Shown here one piece after another: positions 40,061-52,700 of a stretch of DNA of 64,000 bases; position 1 is the first letter of the stretch; each line of letters opens with the position of its first letter. The position numbers and the translations under genes are program-made. The notes under the pieces are model-generated. The model was not told the DNA's origin and searched no databases. It saw only the letters and a list, made by a program, of their open reading frames with translations. Source of the DNA: Trebouxia sp. TZW2008 (lineage: Eukaryota; Chlorophyta; Trebouxiophyceae; Trebouxiales; Trebouxiaceae). The stretch is taken from NCBI GenBank assembly GCA_002118135.1, contig BDIU01000146.1, forward strand, positions 1 through 64,000, in the 5' to 3' direction.

Positions 40061-40768
40061 GCAGCCCTTTTCAAAGTATACCTGGCATTGGCTGTGCCTC
40101 AATCCGTCCAGAAATTGCCCGTTCTTGAGACGTTCCAGCTTTGATTTTCTGCTAGTTTGTTGATTTCAGCTTTGTTGTCAAGTTGCTATTGTCCCTGTAG
40201 CTTCTTTCAGACGTTCAGCAAACAGCACATGCTACCTGTCTTTGCTGTTCCTTTTGATGATCATGCAAGCATAAGAGTGCAAGCTCGGTCAGCAGTACTG
40301 CTCATCCTCAGTCAAGTAGTTTTTGGCGATCGAGGCTTGTCCTTCATGTTCTACTGTAATGCTTGTTATCGATCACAATAACATGCATAATTGCCACATC
40401 AAGCGAAGCACTCAACGGTCCCTTCTTTGACGATGGGCTGTTGCAGGCAGCCTGGCGGCCAGTGCTTAGCCAACAAGTCTGCTTGCATGTGCTACTATGT
40501 CAAATGCCATTTTGTATCAAAAGTTGTACCACGTAACTGTGTCCCATGGGGTGACATGAGCGACACCGTAAGCATATGCATGAAAACATTTGAAGCAAAT
40601 TTGTATTCGGCCTACGCAATGCAGCATGTGTGGTTTCAGAGCGTGACGAACCTCATCGAAGTGTTGTTGAACGTGCGCTCCGGCAGCATCAGCGCTGCGG
40701 GATGTCGCGCAGTTAGCTGTCTCAAAGATGCTGGCAAACCGCATTTATACGCAGGAAGGCATTCCGCA
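40061..40768. other. Intergenic between BFR1-like gene and epimerase
   Basis: No coding segment with a recognisable pattern; open frames at 40391-40849 look like chance. A TGTAA at about 40356 could serve the BFR1-like mRNA. The last 250 bases are the likely promoter and leader of the epimerase. Confidence 0.5.
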
Positions 40769-43700
40769 ATGAAATCTGCTGTTTGCGCCCTCTTGGCCGT
40801 GGCTGCAGCGATTTGCGTCAGTCAGGTAAGATTCAGTGCGACCCCTTAAGCGATTGACAGTGCAACCTCAGCAAGTCATCAGCACATTCGGGCGCATTGC
40901 GTTGTGCAGTGTCAATGCAGCAGCAATACCTGCAGGCACAGACGCTTGACCCGTTCGTCCTGAAGAACAGCAACGGCATCGAGGCGCACATATTGCCTTA
41001 TGGAGCTATAGTACAGAAGCTCATCGTTCCTGACCAGTCAGGCATCCCCACAGACGTCGTATTGGGCTTCGACACCTTGAAACCATACGAGGTGAACAGA
41101 CCCTGCAGGCCACCTCACTACCTCACTGGTACATCAGCCGTGCCTACTTGCAACAAGCTGCAATTAGCCTGCTTCCTATACTGTCACGCCCATGATATCA
41201 TTCACACAACACTCCTTGACTCCCTACAGCTTGCTCGCTGATGCACTCATGCCTTTGGACGAAACAAAACAGAAATGATGCTTGCATGCTGACCCACTTT
41301 TGCTTTTTGCCCAGGATGGAACCAGCCCATACTTTGGGGCGCTTGTAGGCCGTGTAGCCAACCGCATAGCTGACGCATCCTTTGAGCTAGATGGCGAGGT
41401 GTACCATGTCACTGCCAATGAGAACACAACCTCATTGCATGGCGGCGATGTAGGGTTCAGCAAGCGCCTGTGGAAAGGGCATGTCTTCACAGAAGGCGAA
41501 GACACTGGAGTCATGTTGCGGTATGAGAGCCCAGATGGCGAAGAGGTAACCTCTGTCAAAACACTGGTTTTGTGTTGGTGTCTGCTTTAAATCTCAAAGA
41601 GCATTTTGGTCCTGCACAAGTTGGCGGGCTGCGTGAGTAGGCCTGGATGGTTTCCACGATGCATGAGCTGACCCGTGAGATGAGACAAATGCACATGCTT
41701 GCACTGAAAGCTCAGCATGTGTTGACGTCACAAGCACTCAGCTGTAGTGATGGCAGTGGTGATAGTCGCAATGCAGAGGTCCAGCTGTGCACAGAAAGAC
41801 TTTTGGACATTTGAACATATCTTTGACAAGTGCCCAGCTGGGAAGTTTTGTCTACAGGGGTACCCAGGCAACTTAACTCATGACCTGGCTCTTAAGCAAA
41901 GCACTCACCTGCAGTAGTAGTGCTTAAGTTGAGGCAAATATTCAGTTGTGCACAGGGAGCTGTTCAACACATCTTTGACAAGTGCCCAAACTGGGAACTT
42001 CTGGCTGCAGGGGTACCCAGGCAGCTTGACTGCAACTGTCATCTATTTATTGACCCACACAAATGAGCTGCGTATCAGCATGGAGGCAAGCACAGCAGCT
42101 CCCACCATTGTCAACATGGCACAGCACACCTACTTCAATCTCAATGGCCAGGACACGGCGTCCACTGTACTCAACCATGATGTGGCCATCAACGGGTGAG
42201 TGACCCACAGTGTCAGGACTAAATGAACCAACTAAACAAAGCAGCTAAAGAAAGCATCTGCTTTGTCTGAAATGAACTGAACATGCAAGGACATACTTAG
42301 CTTGCAAACAAGACCAATTGCTTACAATCAAGCTGTTTAAGCTCAGCGCAGCACAGGCCATCCTTGTGTAGTCATACTGCGCACATCACATCGCCGAGTG
42401 CAATGCTTACAGACTTGCATATGGGCATGCTACTTGATGGTCAAGCGGATACTTTGAGAAGCTACGGCATGTCAAGATGTCGAAGCAGCTTTTCCTATCA
42501 GACCGACTAGAACCAGCCAACACTGCAACTGTTTGTGCTGCATTCAGAGCCATAAATTCAACTGCTTGTGCTTAACAAGGCCATTGAAGAACGCGTCCCT
42601 GTGACGCATGCTCTCTCTGTCCTTGCACCTCTTTGTAGCCTTTGCCTGCTCACATTGTCATCATACTTGCAAAGTCCAGACAGCCAAACATTCGAAGCTA
42701 TAGCATATTGTTCTGGGGCTGTGTATAGAGTGACAGCTTACGGTTCCGCAAAGCAACCACAGGGTGCTTTTGCAGGGCCTACGTGACCCCAGTCACGCAG
42801 CAGTTGATCCCCACAGGAGCCTTCTTGCCTGTGATTGGCACTCCCTATGATCTCAACAACAAGACCCGCCTATCTCGCAATATCCAGCAGGTATGGTGTG
42901 CCTCCGTTAAGCATTCTATCAGTACATGCATGTCAATGTATGTTTTCCCATCAGACATTTTCATTTGAGCAATCCCTCCGTCACGCTGTCATCATGTTTC
43001 AAAATTTGGGCACAGCTGGCCAGATCAGAGCTGAGGACAGCTAGAGGTGTAGCTATGATGCAGCACTAGCATCTATCATAATCAGAGCTCTGGATGCTCT
43101 GTTGACAAACACCACAGACTGTTTGTTCTAGGTACGAATGGTGTCCTGTGGCTCCCTGCTGGGTCTCTGTCAGGGTGTTGAATGTCAATAGTAATCATAG
43201 TGATGATGTGATAACGCCCTCAATGAAGCATGCCAGGCAGGGGTCAAATGCCAGTTGTATGCAGCTTCATGCTGATGTCTATAAAGTGCACGGCTGCTGA
43301 GAGATGTGACACGGCAATGGTTGTGCTCTGTCATACTCATGAAGCTGCATGGATGGCTTGTGCAAGTCTGACAGAGCAATGGCTCCTGCTTGAAGTGTAG
43401 AAGGGTCAACAGAGGGTTTGTGCAAGTCTGAGGCAGCAATGGGTCCTGCTTGGCGTGCAAATAGTTCAACGCAGGATGTGTGTCTAATGTCAATGCAGGA
43501 TAACATGAAGAGATCACCGCAGGACTTGTGTCTGATGTGAATGTAGGGTAAGGAGCTGGCAGGAGGGTATGACATCAACTATGTGCTGTTTGGCTTGACT
43601 GGGGAGGCTGCCAAAGCCAAGATGCTGTACGGCAAGGTGTGGGATGAGTAAGCCTCCCATGCCAGCTCAACGCATGTCATGCTATACTTGTCTAGCAGTC

Positions 43701-46050
43701 TGGATGCCTTGCAGCTTATGCATGCCCATTTGTGCCGCGCTGCTGCATCATGTATTGCATCAAGCTGCTTATAGCTTGGCTATGCGTTGCTGCACACCTG
43801 CACATGTCAGGTGTCACGCCATCTGCAGATGTACTGGCATGTCATTGTATGTGGACTTCAGCCTGCCTAGGCTGTGGTCTGTAGCAGGTCAATGCTGGGT
43901 CAAGCCGCACACTAAACTGTTGCAGCAAACAAGGCATGTGAGATTCTGTTGCAGGCCTCAGCATGCAGTCACAATCAGCTGCAAAGAGGCACAAAACCTT
44001 TTACGGTTCACGTAAAAGGAAGCCATCAAAACAAAATCGAGCTGAAGGCCGCAAAAGTGCACGTCATGTTTTGTGCGTCCGCAGATGGTCAGCTGCTTTG
44101 TGCATCTGGTGAACAAACTTGCTTTTGACAGCGCAACATTTCATATACAGGGTGTATTTGCATATGCTCTGCTGCTGCACGTATGCCCTGCTGCTACAAC
44201 AAAGACCCAAAAACTCACTCACTTGACAGGCTGTAGAATGCAAAAAGTGCATTATAGCATGCATAAGTGTGATTGCATGGCACAAGACACAGGCTGTGAG
44301 GGTACATTTGTGCCATGTCGGAAGGTCCCATCAGTGGATGGATCTTTGAGCGGCATGACCCTTAGAAGTCAGTGTGCTTACAGGCCACAGCATGCCATCA
44401 CAATCAGCTCACTCTCACCAGGCATGGTGCTTGCAGGCCACAGCATGCAGTCATAATTGGCTCCCCCATATTGCTTTTGCAGGCCTTGACATGCATTCCC
44501 ATTCAGCATACAGTCACACTCAGCGTATGGTCACAGTCAGCATGCAGTCACGCTCAGCATGCTGCCACACTCAGCTCACTCATCATAGCATTTGTGAAGT
44601 GCAGGCACCAGCATGCAGTCACAATACTGATTGTGCTTGCAGGCCTCAGCATGCAGTCACGCTCCCCTTATCCTCAACAGGCATTGTGCTTGCAGTCCTC
44701 AATATGCTGCTACATTCAGGATTGTGTTACATCCAGCTCGCGCTCAACTGGCATCATGCTTGCACGTCACAGCATTCAGCAAATGCAATTGTCGTTGTCT
44801 TTGCAGGCCCCGGCATGCAGTCACCATTAGCTCATCCTCAACAGGCATTGTACTTGAGGTGAACACACCTTCCCTGGGTCTGCAGTCACCATCAGCTCGC
44901 ACACAAGATTCCTTGTGCCTTGCAGGCCCCAGCATGCAGTCACCATCAGCTCACCCTCAACAGGCATTGTACTTGAGATGGACACACTCTCCCTGGGTCT
45001 GCGATCACCATCAGCTCACACACAAGACTCATTGTGCTTGCAGGCCGCAGCATGCAGTCACAATCACCTCACCCACCACAGGCATTGTGCTTGAGGTGGA
45101 CACAACTTCACCAGGTCTGCAGTTCTATTCTGGAGGCCTACTCAGCACAGACGCCCCTGTGGTGGGCAAGGCAGGGGTGGAGTACCCTAGATTTGGTGGC
45201 TTTGCAGTCGAGACCCAGGTATACTTTGCACTGCTTGCAATGCTTGCACTGCTTACACTGCTGATACTGTCGTGGGCCAGGCAGGGGTGGACTACCCCAA
45301 ATTTGGCGGCTTTGGAGTTGAGACTCAGGTGTCTCGACCACTGACACTTCTTGCCATGCTCATCCTGTTCACACTGCTTGCACTGCTTATACTGTGGTGG
45401 GCAAGGCAGGACTTGAGTACCCCAGGTCTGGCAGCTTTGCTGTTGAGACCCATGTACTTTCATTGCTTGCACCATTCGCACTGCTGGCACTGCTTCGCAG
45501 TCTAGACACAGGTATATTTTGCACTGCTTGCAATGCTTGCATTGCGTGAATTTGCGCACTGCTTGCACATTTTACACTGAGTACACTGCTCAGCACAGAC
45601 AGCTTGCAATGGGCAAGGCAGGGGTTAAGTACCCCAGATTTGGCGGCTTTGCAATTGAGGCTCAGGCATGATGCGATTCATTTTGTGACAAGTGCTCCTG
45701 CCTAGCTTTAGCCGCCTATGTGCGCTGCCAGACAGCACAGCATACAGTCATCAGCAATTGCCTACACAGAGCAACACTGTGCTGATACTAAGGTCCTGGG
45801 CTGTTTCACGCAGAACTTCCCAAATGCCATCAACACGCCAACTTTCCCAGAGAGTGTGCTGAGGCCCGGGAACATGTACCAGAATATCTGCATCTGGCGA
45901 TTCAAGACCCTGCCCAAGCAAAACAGGGTGCACAGATTGCTGTTGGGTCTGGGCTTGGTTGTTGCTGCTGTAGCAGCAGTAGCAGCATATATGCAGTATC
46001 ATGGGACTGCTAGGTACAGATGGCGTATGCCGCGCTACAGCAAGGTGTGA
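40769..46050 (+). CDS. GALM: Aldose 1-epimerase with signal peptide and C-terminal membrane anchor
   Basis: Eight exons close in phase to 421 residues: 40769-40825, 40921-41091, 41315-41545, 42011-42195, 42776-42890, 43553-43647, 45044-45218, 45814-46050 (TGA). The enzyme interconverts alpha and beta anomers of galactose or glucose. Seen: signal peptide 1-19 (MKSAVCALLAVAAAICVSQ); GRVANRI (88-94); LHGG (117-120); MAQHTYFNLNG with the catalytic His at 192; QLIPTGAFLPV; PGLQFYSGG; VETQNFPNAIN with the catalytic Glu at 341. Both catalytic residues are present. The C-terminus adds a hydrophobic helix (about 385-403, LLLGLGLVVAAVAAVAAYM) and a basic tail, predicting a type I membrane protein facing the secretory lumen or cell surface. 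That tail is not usual for the family. Introns 3, 6 and 7 carry arrays of decayed exon edges. Confidence 0.93.
41790..42035 (+). repeat. Duplicated intron-exon border (epimerase exon 4)
   Basis: About 100 bases with TTTGACAAGTGCCCA, then a spacer, then CAGGGGTACCCAGGCA occur at 41820-41875 and again at 41968-42024; the second leads into the working exon at 42011. The upstream copy loses its frame after about 20 bases. Confidence 0.8.
43335..43552. repeat. Tandem intron repeat, about 65 bases
   Basis: Units containing TTGTGCAAGTCTGA, GCAATGG(C/G)TCCTGCTTG and CAACGCAGGA recur three to four times with decay just before epimerase exon 6. They do not encode a conserved peptide. Confidence 0.65.
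43945..45065 (+). repeat. Array of decayed acceptor plus exon-7 start (epimerase)
   Basis: The junction TTGCAG/GCCGCAGCATGCAGTCAC at 45044 has upstream copies at about 43954, 44382, 44436, 44482, 44640, 44804 and 44924, each with the CAG acceptor and a version of CAGCATGCAGTCAC. The two nearest copies (44804, 44924) extend through an ACAGGCATTGTACTTGAG stretch into a TCCCTGGGTCTGC stretch, so they carry about 85 bases of exon. Spacing is irregular (46 to about 430 bases). Confidence 0.85.
45155..45672 (+). repeat. Four copies of exon-7 end (epimerase)
   Basis: The exon end encoding VGKAGVEYPRFGGFAVETQ with a GTATAC donor (45218) is repeated at about 45272-45328, 45390-45450 and 45612-45666. 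Copies keep GGGCAAGGCAGG, a TACCCCA block, and GAGACTCAGGTG or a similar end. Period is about 110 to 220 bases. Confidence 0.85.
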
Positions 46051-46740
46051 ACCTTGGCAGAGAGGGACACACTACAAGCACACTTCTGGAAAGCTTGCAA
46101 TAGCAAAAAATGAAGAGAACAGTCTACACCATTAGGCATCACAACAGGAGTGTCTGTGAGTTGAAACAGCCTTGGGTCTTGATCGACATTGCGTCGGTGT
46201 AGCCATCATTGACCAGCAGAGGACATGCAGTCTCAACATGATCCAAAAGGGCTCATGTACGTTGTTGTCGACGATTGCATCAGAATTGCACAGAAGGCTT
46301 TGTGACACACTGCGCCTGGGATACGACCAGACAGTGAGCTGTCAATGTGAAAAACTGGCAGAGGATGCTGTCGGCAGCAACTCCCTGATGGACAGAAGCA
46401 GCAGCAGCAGGCGCAATGTTGGGGCACCTTTTTGAAGTCAGCACTTCATGCAAGCAAGAGGGAGCAATGAAGTATTCAGTGACTGTTGCTGTTATAAATT
46501 CACTAGTGGTCTGCCATTGAAAGGTCAAGCAGGCTGTGTATACTGTTAAACCTTTTGTGAGTGCTCAGCGCAGTCAAAACCCTGCCTTGACTGCCCTAGG
46601 ACCTCATTTGTGATTTGACGCAATGGTCTTCCTTGTTGCAGTGCAGCAAAGTTAGTGATCCAGTCTGGAACTCTATCTAGCTAGCAGCAATTGTTTGGCT
46701 TAAGACTGAAACATCAGTGAAACTTATACTGCATTTTGAC
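46051..46740. other. Intergenic between convergent genes
   Basis: Separates the epimerase stop (46050, +) from the armadillo-type gene stop (46741, -). Only short frames without motifs. Nothing else seen. Confidence 0.5.
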
Positions 46741-49700
46741 TCATGTCTGCTCAGCAGCAGCGCCTTTTGCGGGTATCAAGTTGGTGATTGCTGTCCTTTG
46801 AAACTCGCCAGCAATTGGGCCGACTGTTGCACTGAGAGGGGGCGCGCCAATTGCTGCTTTGCCAAGTACGCCTGAAGTACCATTGTAAATGACAATTGTC
46901 ACAGTGAGTCCATCGTTGCAAGCAAGTCTCAACACCGGCACCACATCTACCTGCTCAATCAATTCTTTGCATACTTGCATCAAGCTGTACTGGCATGCCA
47001 TGCCTCGGTCAACTTTCCAATCTGCATTATGCTCAACTCCGCTGCTTGCACATAGCCATGCATACACATATGCAAGGCAGATCAATGGTATTTTCAGACT
47101 GCCTGAGACATGGCAATGCAGTACTCAGTATCATGCTCAGTATGTTTCTCATGACACTCAGAAACTCACCAGAGCTGAGGAACTCCAAGCCGCCTGGTAC
47201 ATTCACAACATACTCTTTGCCAGGATTCTTGCTGGTCAGCTTGTCTGTCAGCTTGTCTAGGGCAATGGATTGTGGCGTATCCAGAGGTGTGAGTGTGTAC
47301 ACAGCACGCCGCAGCTGCTGCAGCTGCAGCTTCTGCCAAGCTGCAGCATGCTTTTGCCTCACCACACTGCACAGGACCAGATTGGTTGGAGACAGTGAAT
47401 TGCTCTAGTACGTACCTAGCTGGGCGTGCTGAGCCTATCTTGCATACATTTTATATGAATGACACTGCTTGCAAGCCAAAACCACAGTGTTGAGCATGCT
47501 TTACAGCTGCAGGATTATTGCACACAAAGCACACAGTAGCACGCGCGTGATTGCCTTATTGCCATTGCTTCAGAACTGGCTCACAATTGCAGCATTCATG
47601 CAGTAAGCAGGACTTGACAACAATCTCGCGATGCAACTTCCCTCACTCTGTTTGTTTACCCAGACACTCAGTATTGCTTTATGAGGCTGCTGCCTATCAA
47701 GCTGATGCTCAATTGACAAGACCGAGTCAGCAGGGCAAGAGCTGGAGGTGAGGGCTTTATCCTCAATGCGCAGCTCCCCAACATACTCATGCCAGCTACT
47801 AGACTCACATTGGGTGCATGCCGTGACAAGCTCCATAGTGCTACCATGCACACAGTCATCACCCATCATCAAATGTTAGCACAGTGCAAGGCCAGGGCTT
47901 GCCTGTTGGAGGGCAGGGCAGGGCAGGGCAGGGCAGGGCAGGGCATTGGGCAGGGCAGGGTCTTGTACATTGGGCAGGGCAGGGCTCACGTGTTTGAGGT
48001 GAGGGCAATGTCCTCAATGCGCAGCTCTTCCACATCATCAGGGTGTAGCTGCATGCAGCAGCCAGGTGTGCCCAGCTCAGCCGGCATGCTGGCCTCCTGC
48101 AGGGCCCCCTGAGTCTCCTCTAGCATAGCCACATTGCCTGCATTCGACAATGAAAGCAGTTGACCATGAAATGATGTCAGTTTTGAAGAAAGGAGGAACT
48201 CCAATAGGTGCTAGGTGCCCACAGCCCAAATCCTGTTTTGGCAGCGTCAGCTTGTTGTGAGCATGTCTAGTGAGAGATCTACTGAACAGAATTGGGCCCT
48301 TGAGACACCTCGTGAGAAGTCTAAAGATTATTGAGAGGTCCAGTGAGTCATCTTAAAATGCAATGTTGCTAGCAGCAAGGCAGGACAAAGTGAGGCATTT
48401 GTTAGCTTGCTGTTCTCCTGGACAAACGTCCTGGCGCATTCAAGCCAGTCTGGGTTTGCAGCAATGAACACGCACGTCTTGTCAGGCTCTTGCTGTGGGT
48501 GACCAGTCTTCGCAAATGTCATGTGAGATACTCCGGAAGGTGACACCCCATGGACGCAGCCTTACAGCTAGCCAGGTCACGCATACAATCCAAATGGATC
48601 AACAACGATCAATGCAGCATTGCAAATTTGCTTTTGGTGGGCTACATCACAACCCTATTTGACACTGGCAATCACAAAGTTGCATGAGCCAGACAAGACC
48701 TGCGATGTGGTGCCTGACTGAGGGTTGATGATTTGCGTCCTTACTTGACAGGCGCACCTAGCGGGACAGCCATTGGGGCAGTTCTCAGGCACAATTACAA
48801 ACAGCAATTAGCACCATCATGGATGCAGGCCACAGCGTAATATTGGACAGGCAAGTGACTTGAGAATGGCACAGTATGGGATCAATCCGGGTCTCTTGAG
48901 CAGTAAGTCAGCACAGATGCTTACTGAGTATGCTGCGGGCATTGTAGCGCAGCGTGGCTCTGGAAGCTTTGTTGACAAGAGTGATAAGGGCCGGCACTGC
49001 TCCCAGCTTGGCAAGCCTTGCCTTGTTCACATCCAGCATGGTCAGAAAGCGAATCAGCCCTGTCACCTTGGCCAGCAATGTTTCCTGCTCAGCATTGAGC
49101 GCCAGGCTCTTAGCCTTTTTGCCTTTGCCTCCTGTAAAGCATTACTCCTGGAGTGCGCTGCAGCAACTTCTGAGTTGCAAGGCTACTGTAATGCCTTTGT
49201 CAAGTTTAGCAAAGCTGCAACTTGTATCGTACGCTGTGTTGTGCATGCACTTCAACAGGCAATGGCTGTCGGCTTGTGTAGGCTTGTAATGCTGGTGCAG
49301 TGGTGACAGTGGCAGCAGCAGCGGCAGCAGCAACATCAACAGGCAGCAGCAGCAGCAGCAGCAGCAGTAGCAGCAGCAGCAGCAGGCCCCACCTGACTTT
49401 TCTCCCGCAGATGCGAGGATCTTGGTGATGACAGGCACAAGGCGCTGCAGGGCAGCTCGACGGCTAGTGGCAATGCACAGCATGGGCTGGTGCGTGAGAC
49501 ACGCTAGGCAGGCTGCCGCTGCTGACTGCACCTCCATGCTCAGCCGGTATGGCGACCAGCCTGCACAGACAGGCCAAATATTCCAGAAAGAGTCATTTTT
49601 TACGTAATTATAATATGGGTGCATATTACGTAAACCCTCTCTCTCTCTTTATGGCGTGCTCAGCCGCCAATATAGACCAACTCTCGCAATGAGTTGTTCT

Positions 49701-52700
49701 AAAGAGAGTGGAAAGCCTGATCAAAGCATTAGAAAGGAAACTGACTGTCGACTCAGGTTGAGCATGACTGTGTCAGGCAGCCTTTAGCGACGACTTGTTG
49801 TGCTTCTGGTTTATAGTAGATGGGCCAGCATGGCATGTGAATTTCAAATTGGACTTGGCATCAGGATCAGACCCCAGGAACAGAGATCTGGCCAGTGCTA
49901 GGCTGGGATGAATGATGTCATGGTCTGCCTTGCTAAATCAGCATGGTTGCAACAGTTGGTTTGACCACTAGCACTGCAAATAGGTACCCTTGCCTGTCAC
50001 CAAATGAGCTGCTAAAAGTTCCTGTTTGAAACAGTCTACCATTTAGATGCAAGCCTGGACACAGCTGCTGCTTGACGTTGACTGCCAAAGACATTCAGCA
50101 GATGCAGGGAGAAGAAGCATCACCTAAGCCAGTCACACACTGTCCAATGGGCAGCTTGCCTAGGCCTGCCTGAATGGTCTGCTGTACACACAGCTCCTGC
50201 AAAGCATCAAGTCATTGGTTTACAGAACATTTTATATTGCTGCCCTTGGCCGTCACTGATGATAGTCCAGTACAGTAAACTCTCTTTGTAACGACTGCTT
50301 TGGTTACCAACAAACTTGTCCTTACATCAAATTGTCCTTACTCAGAGGGACCACTGCAGTCAGAATGCAGTGATTGGTTACCAATGGCATTGTCCTTACT
50401 TTGGGATTGTCCTTGCATCGAGTGTCCTGAAAACGAGAGATTGCTGTACTGCAGTTCAGGCCTTGCAGGCTTTGCATGCAGGCATCAAGGCAGGTCACGA
50501 TGCTGCCAGTACAGCCAACACGTTGCATTTGACCACTCACATAGCGTGTCAAGATACAGCATCACTGAAGAACGGCAAGCATCAAGAGCAGAAGCATTCT
50601 TGACCTTTGATATGTAGACGTGTCATGTAAATCTACCCACGACAACTCCTGTCAACAGTGACCAGCATCAGCACATTGCAGGAATCACCGCACAACCAAA
50701 ATTTTCTTCAACAGCCAACAATGACTGCTTTGTCAAACAGTCGGTCAGGGCTGAGGGCAGAGCATCATCATGAAGGGCTGTTTGACACCGACCCTGCCAT
50801 TGGTGGAAGCAGCACTGGGCGGGGAGAAGTTGAGGTTACATCTGCGCATGGAAACATTTTGCATCTGCTGATCTGTGGCGGCATGAACACTGTGCACAAG
50901 ACAAGCCACGATCACAGCCTTTTGCAGCAGCAAGCACTTTCTGCTTGGCGTCACAGTTCGAAACAAGCTTGCCTGTCGGCAAGATCAAGGCAAAGCATTA
51001 CCATGAAAGGCTGTTTGATGCCCTCCCTGCCATTAGTGGAAGCAGCACTGGGCGGGGAGAAGGTGAAAGTCCTCTGCATGGTGACTGGCTGCTCCATGGT
51101 GACTATATGCTGTGGAGGGGGCCCAATCAGTGCCAAGAACACTGGCACTGCCCCTGCTTGTGCTGCCTGCTGCTGGTTGGCTGTCAGCCTTAGCAAATGC
51201 TCAAGGCACTCCAGACAAGCCTGCAGTCGTCACGCACAACAGTTTGAGCTTGCAATGAACTGTTTAAGCCTGTGCGGGTCGATGAGGATCAAAAAGACTG
51301 GTATGCCCCTGCCTGTGCCGCCTGCTGCTGGTTGGCTGTCAGCCTCAAAAGGTGCTCAAGGCAGCTAGACATGCCTGCAAGACAATCTTGCATGGTGACT
51401 GGCTGCTCCATAGTGACTATATGCTGAGGAAAGGCCCAATGAGAGCCAGAAAGACGGGCACTGCCCCTGCTTGTGCTGCCTGCTGTTGGATTACTGTCAA
51501 TCTCAACAGGTGCTCAAGGCACTCTAAACAAGCCTGCAACAAATGTGAGCCCATGTCTGAGTCTGTAATCATCATTGACAGGATCTGAAGGGTTTGGGGA
51601 GGAGATAAGAGCCAGAAAGACAGGCACTGCCCCTGCCTGTGCTGCCTGCTGCTGATTGGCTGTTGACCTCAACAGGTGCTCAATGCACTTCAAACAAGCC
51701 TGCATGAATATTCAACACTTCAGCTGTATTGTGTGCTGGAAAGGGAGGTCAATGAGAGCCAGAAAGACAGGCACTGCCCCTGGATGTGCTGCCTACTGTT
51801 GGTTGGCTGTCAGCCTCAGCAAGTGCTCAAGGCTCTCCAAACAGGCCTGCAGTGAATGCATGCGAGTGCCTGAGCCTGCTATAACCAACAATAGGCCTGC
51901 AAAGGAGTAAATCAAGTGCTGGCATGTTAGCTCTTGCCTGTGCTGCCTGCTGCTGGTTGGCTGTCAGAAGGTGCTCCAGGTAGTCTAGACAGGCCTGTAG
52001 TCAACAGCTTGATCTTGAGCTGTAATTCCCTGAGACCATTCATGTCAACAGAAGGCCTGCAAAGGACAAGTGCTAGGGTGACAGGCAGTACGTGTGTCTG
52101 CCTGCTGCTGACCGTAGCAACTGCTGTCAACCATAGCAAGCACTCCACAGACAAATTACAGTCAGTTCCAATCTTGCAAACACGCCAGAAAGATTGGCCA
52201 GTTCAGGAGGTATCAGCCACACATCCTTGCACTTCCATCAGGTGATGGTGTGATGCAATTAGCACACACAATGTAAATGTCACATGTTGTGGGCAGGTGA
52301 TCAGCTTTGTTCATCAGCTCAACGAAGCTGGTTGACCACAGCAAAGCTCACCTGTACAGCCTGTGGAGCCTTCTGCGCCACAACAGGCACAAGCATTGCT
52401 TTGACTAGCCCCGCTTGCCCTGCCTCTGCCTTCAACCCTTCTATCTACATGAGCATGCTAGGTTCATCTCTTGGCATAATGCTTCAATCACTTTGTTACC
52501 TTTTTCTTTCGTGGTACAGACGGCAATTCGTCTGGTGATGGCACAATTAAAATCCAAAGTGCATCAATGCATACCAACCAACGCAAGCTTGGCTTTTGCT
52601 CTGTTTGCCCTGCTTCCGCTTTCAGCCCTTCTCTCTGCATCAGCATGCCCAGTTCATGTAGTGATGACAGACTCAGAAAGTGCATGAAATGCATACCAAC

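Noticed and set aside
43945..45065. Regularly recurring 18-base motif suggesting a CRISPR array
   Set aside because: Spacing is irregular, copies decay, and the motif is the acceptor plus start of a eukaryotic exon.
49142..49624. Minus-strand frame with a poly-Cys stretch
   Set aside because: The Cys run is the (CAG)n repeat in an intron; only 49400-49560 within it is coding.
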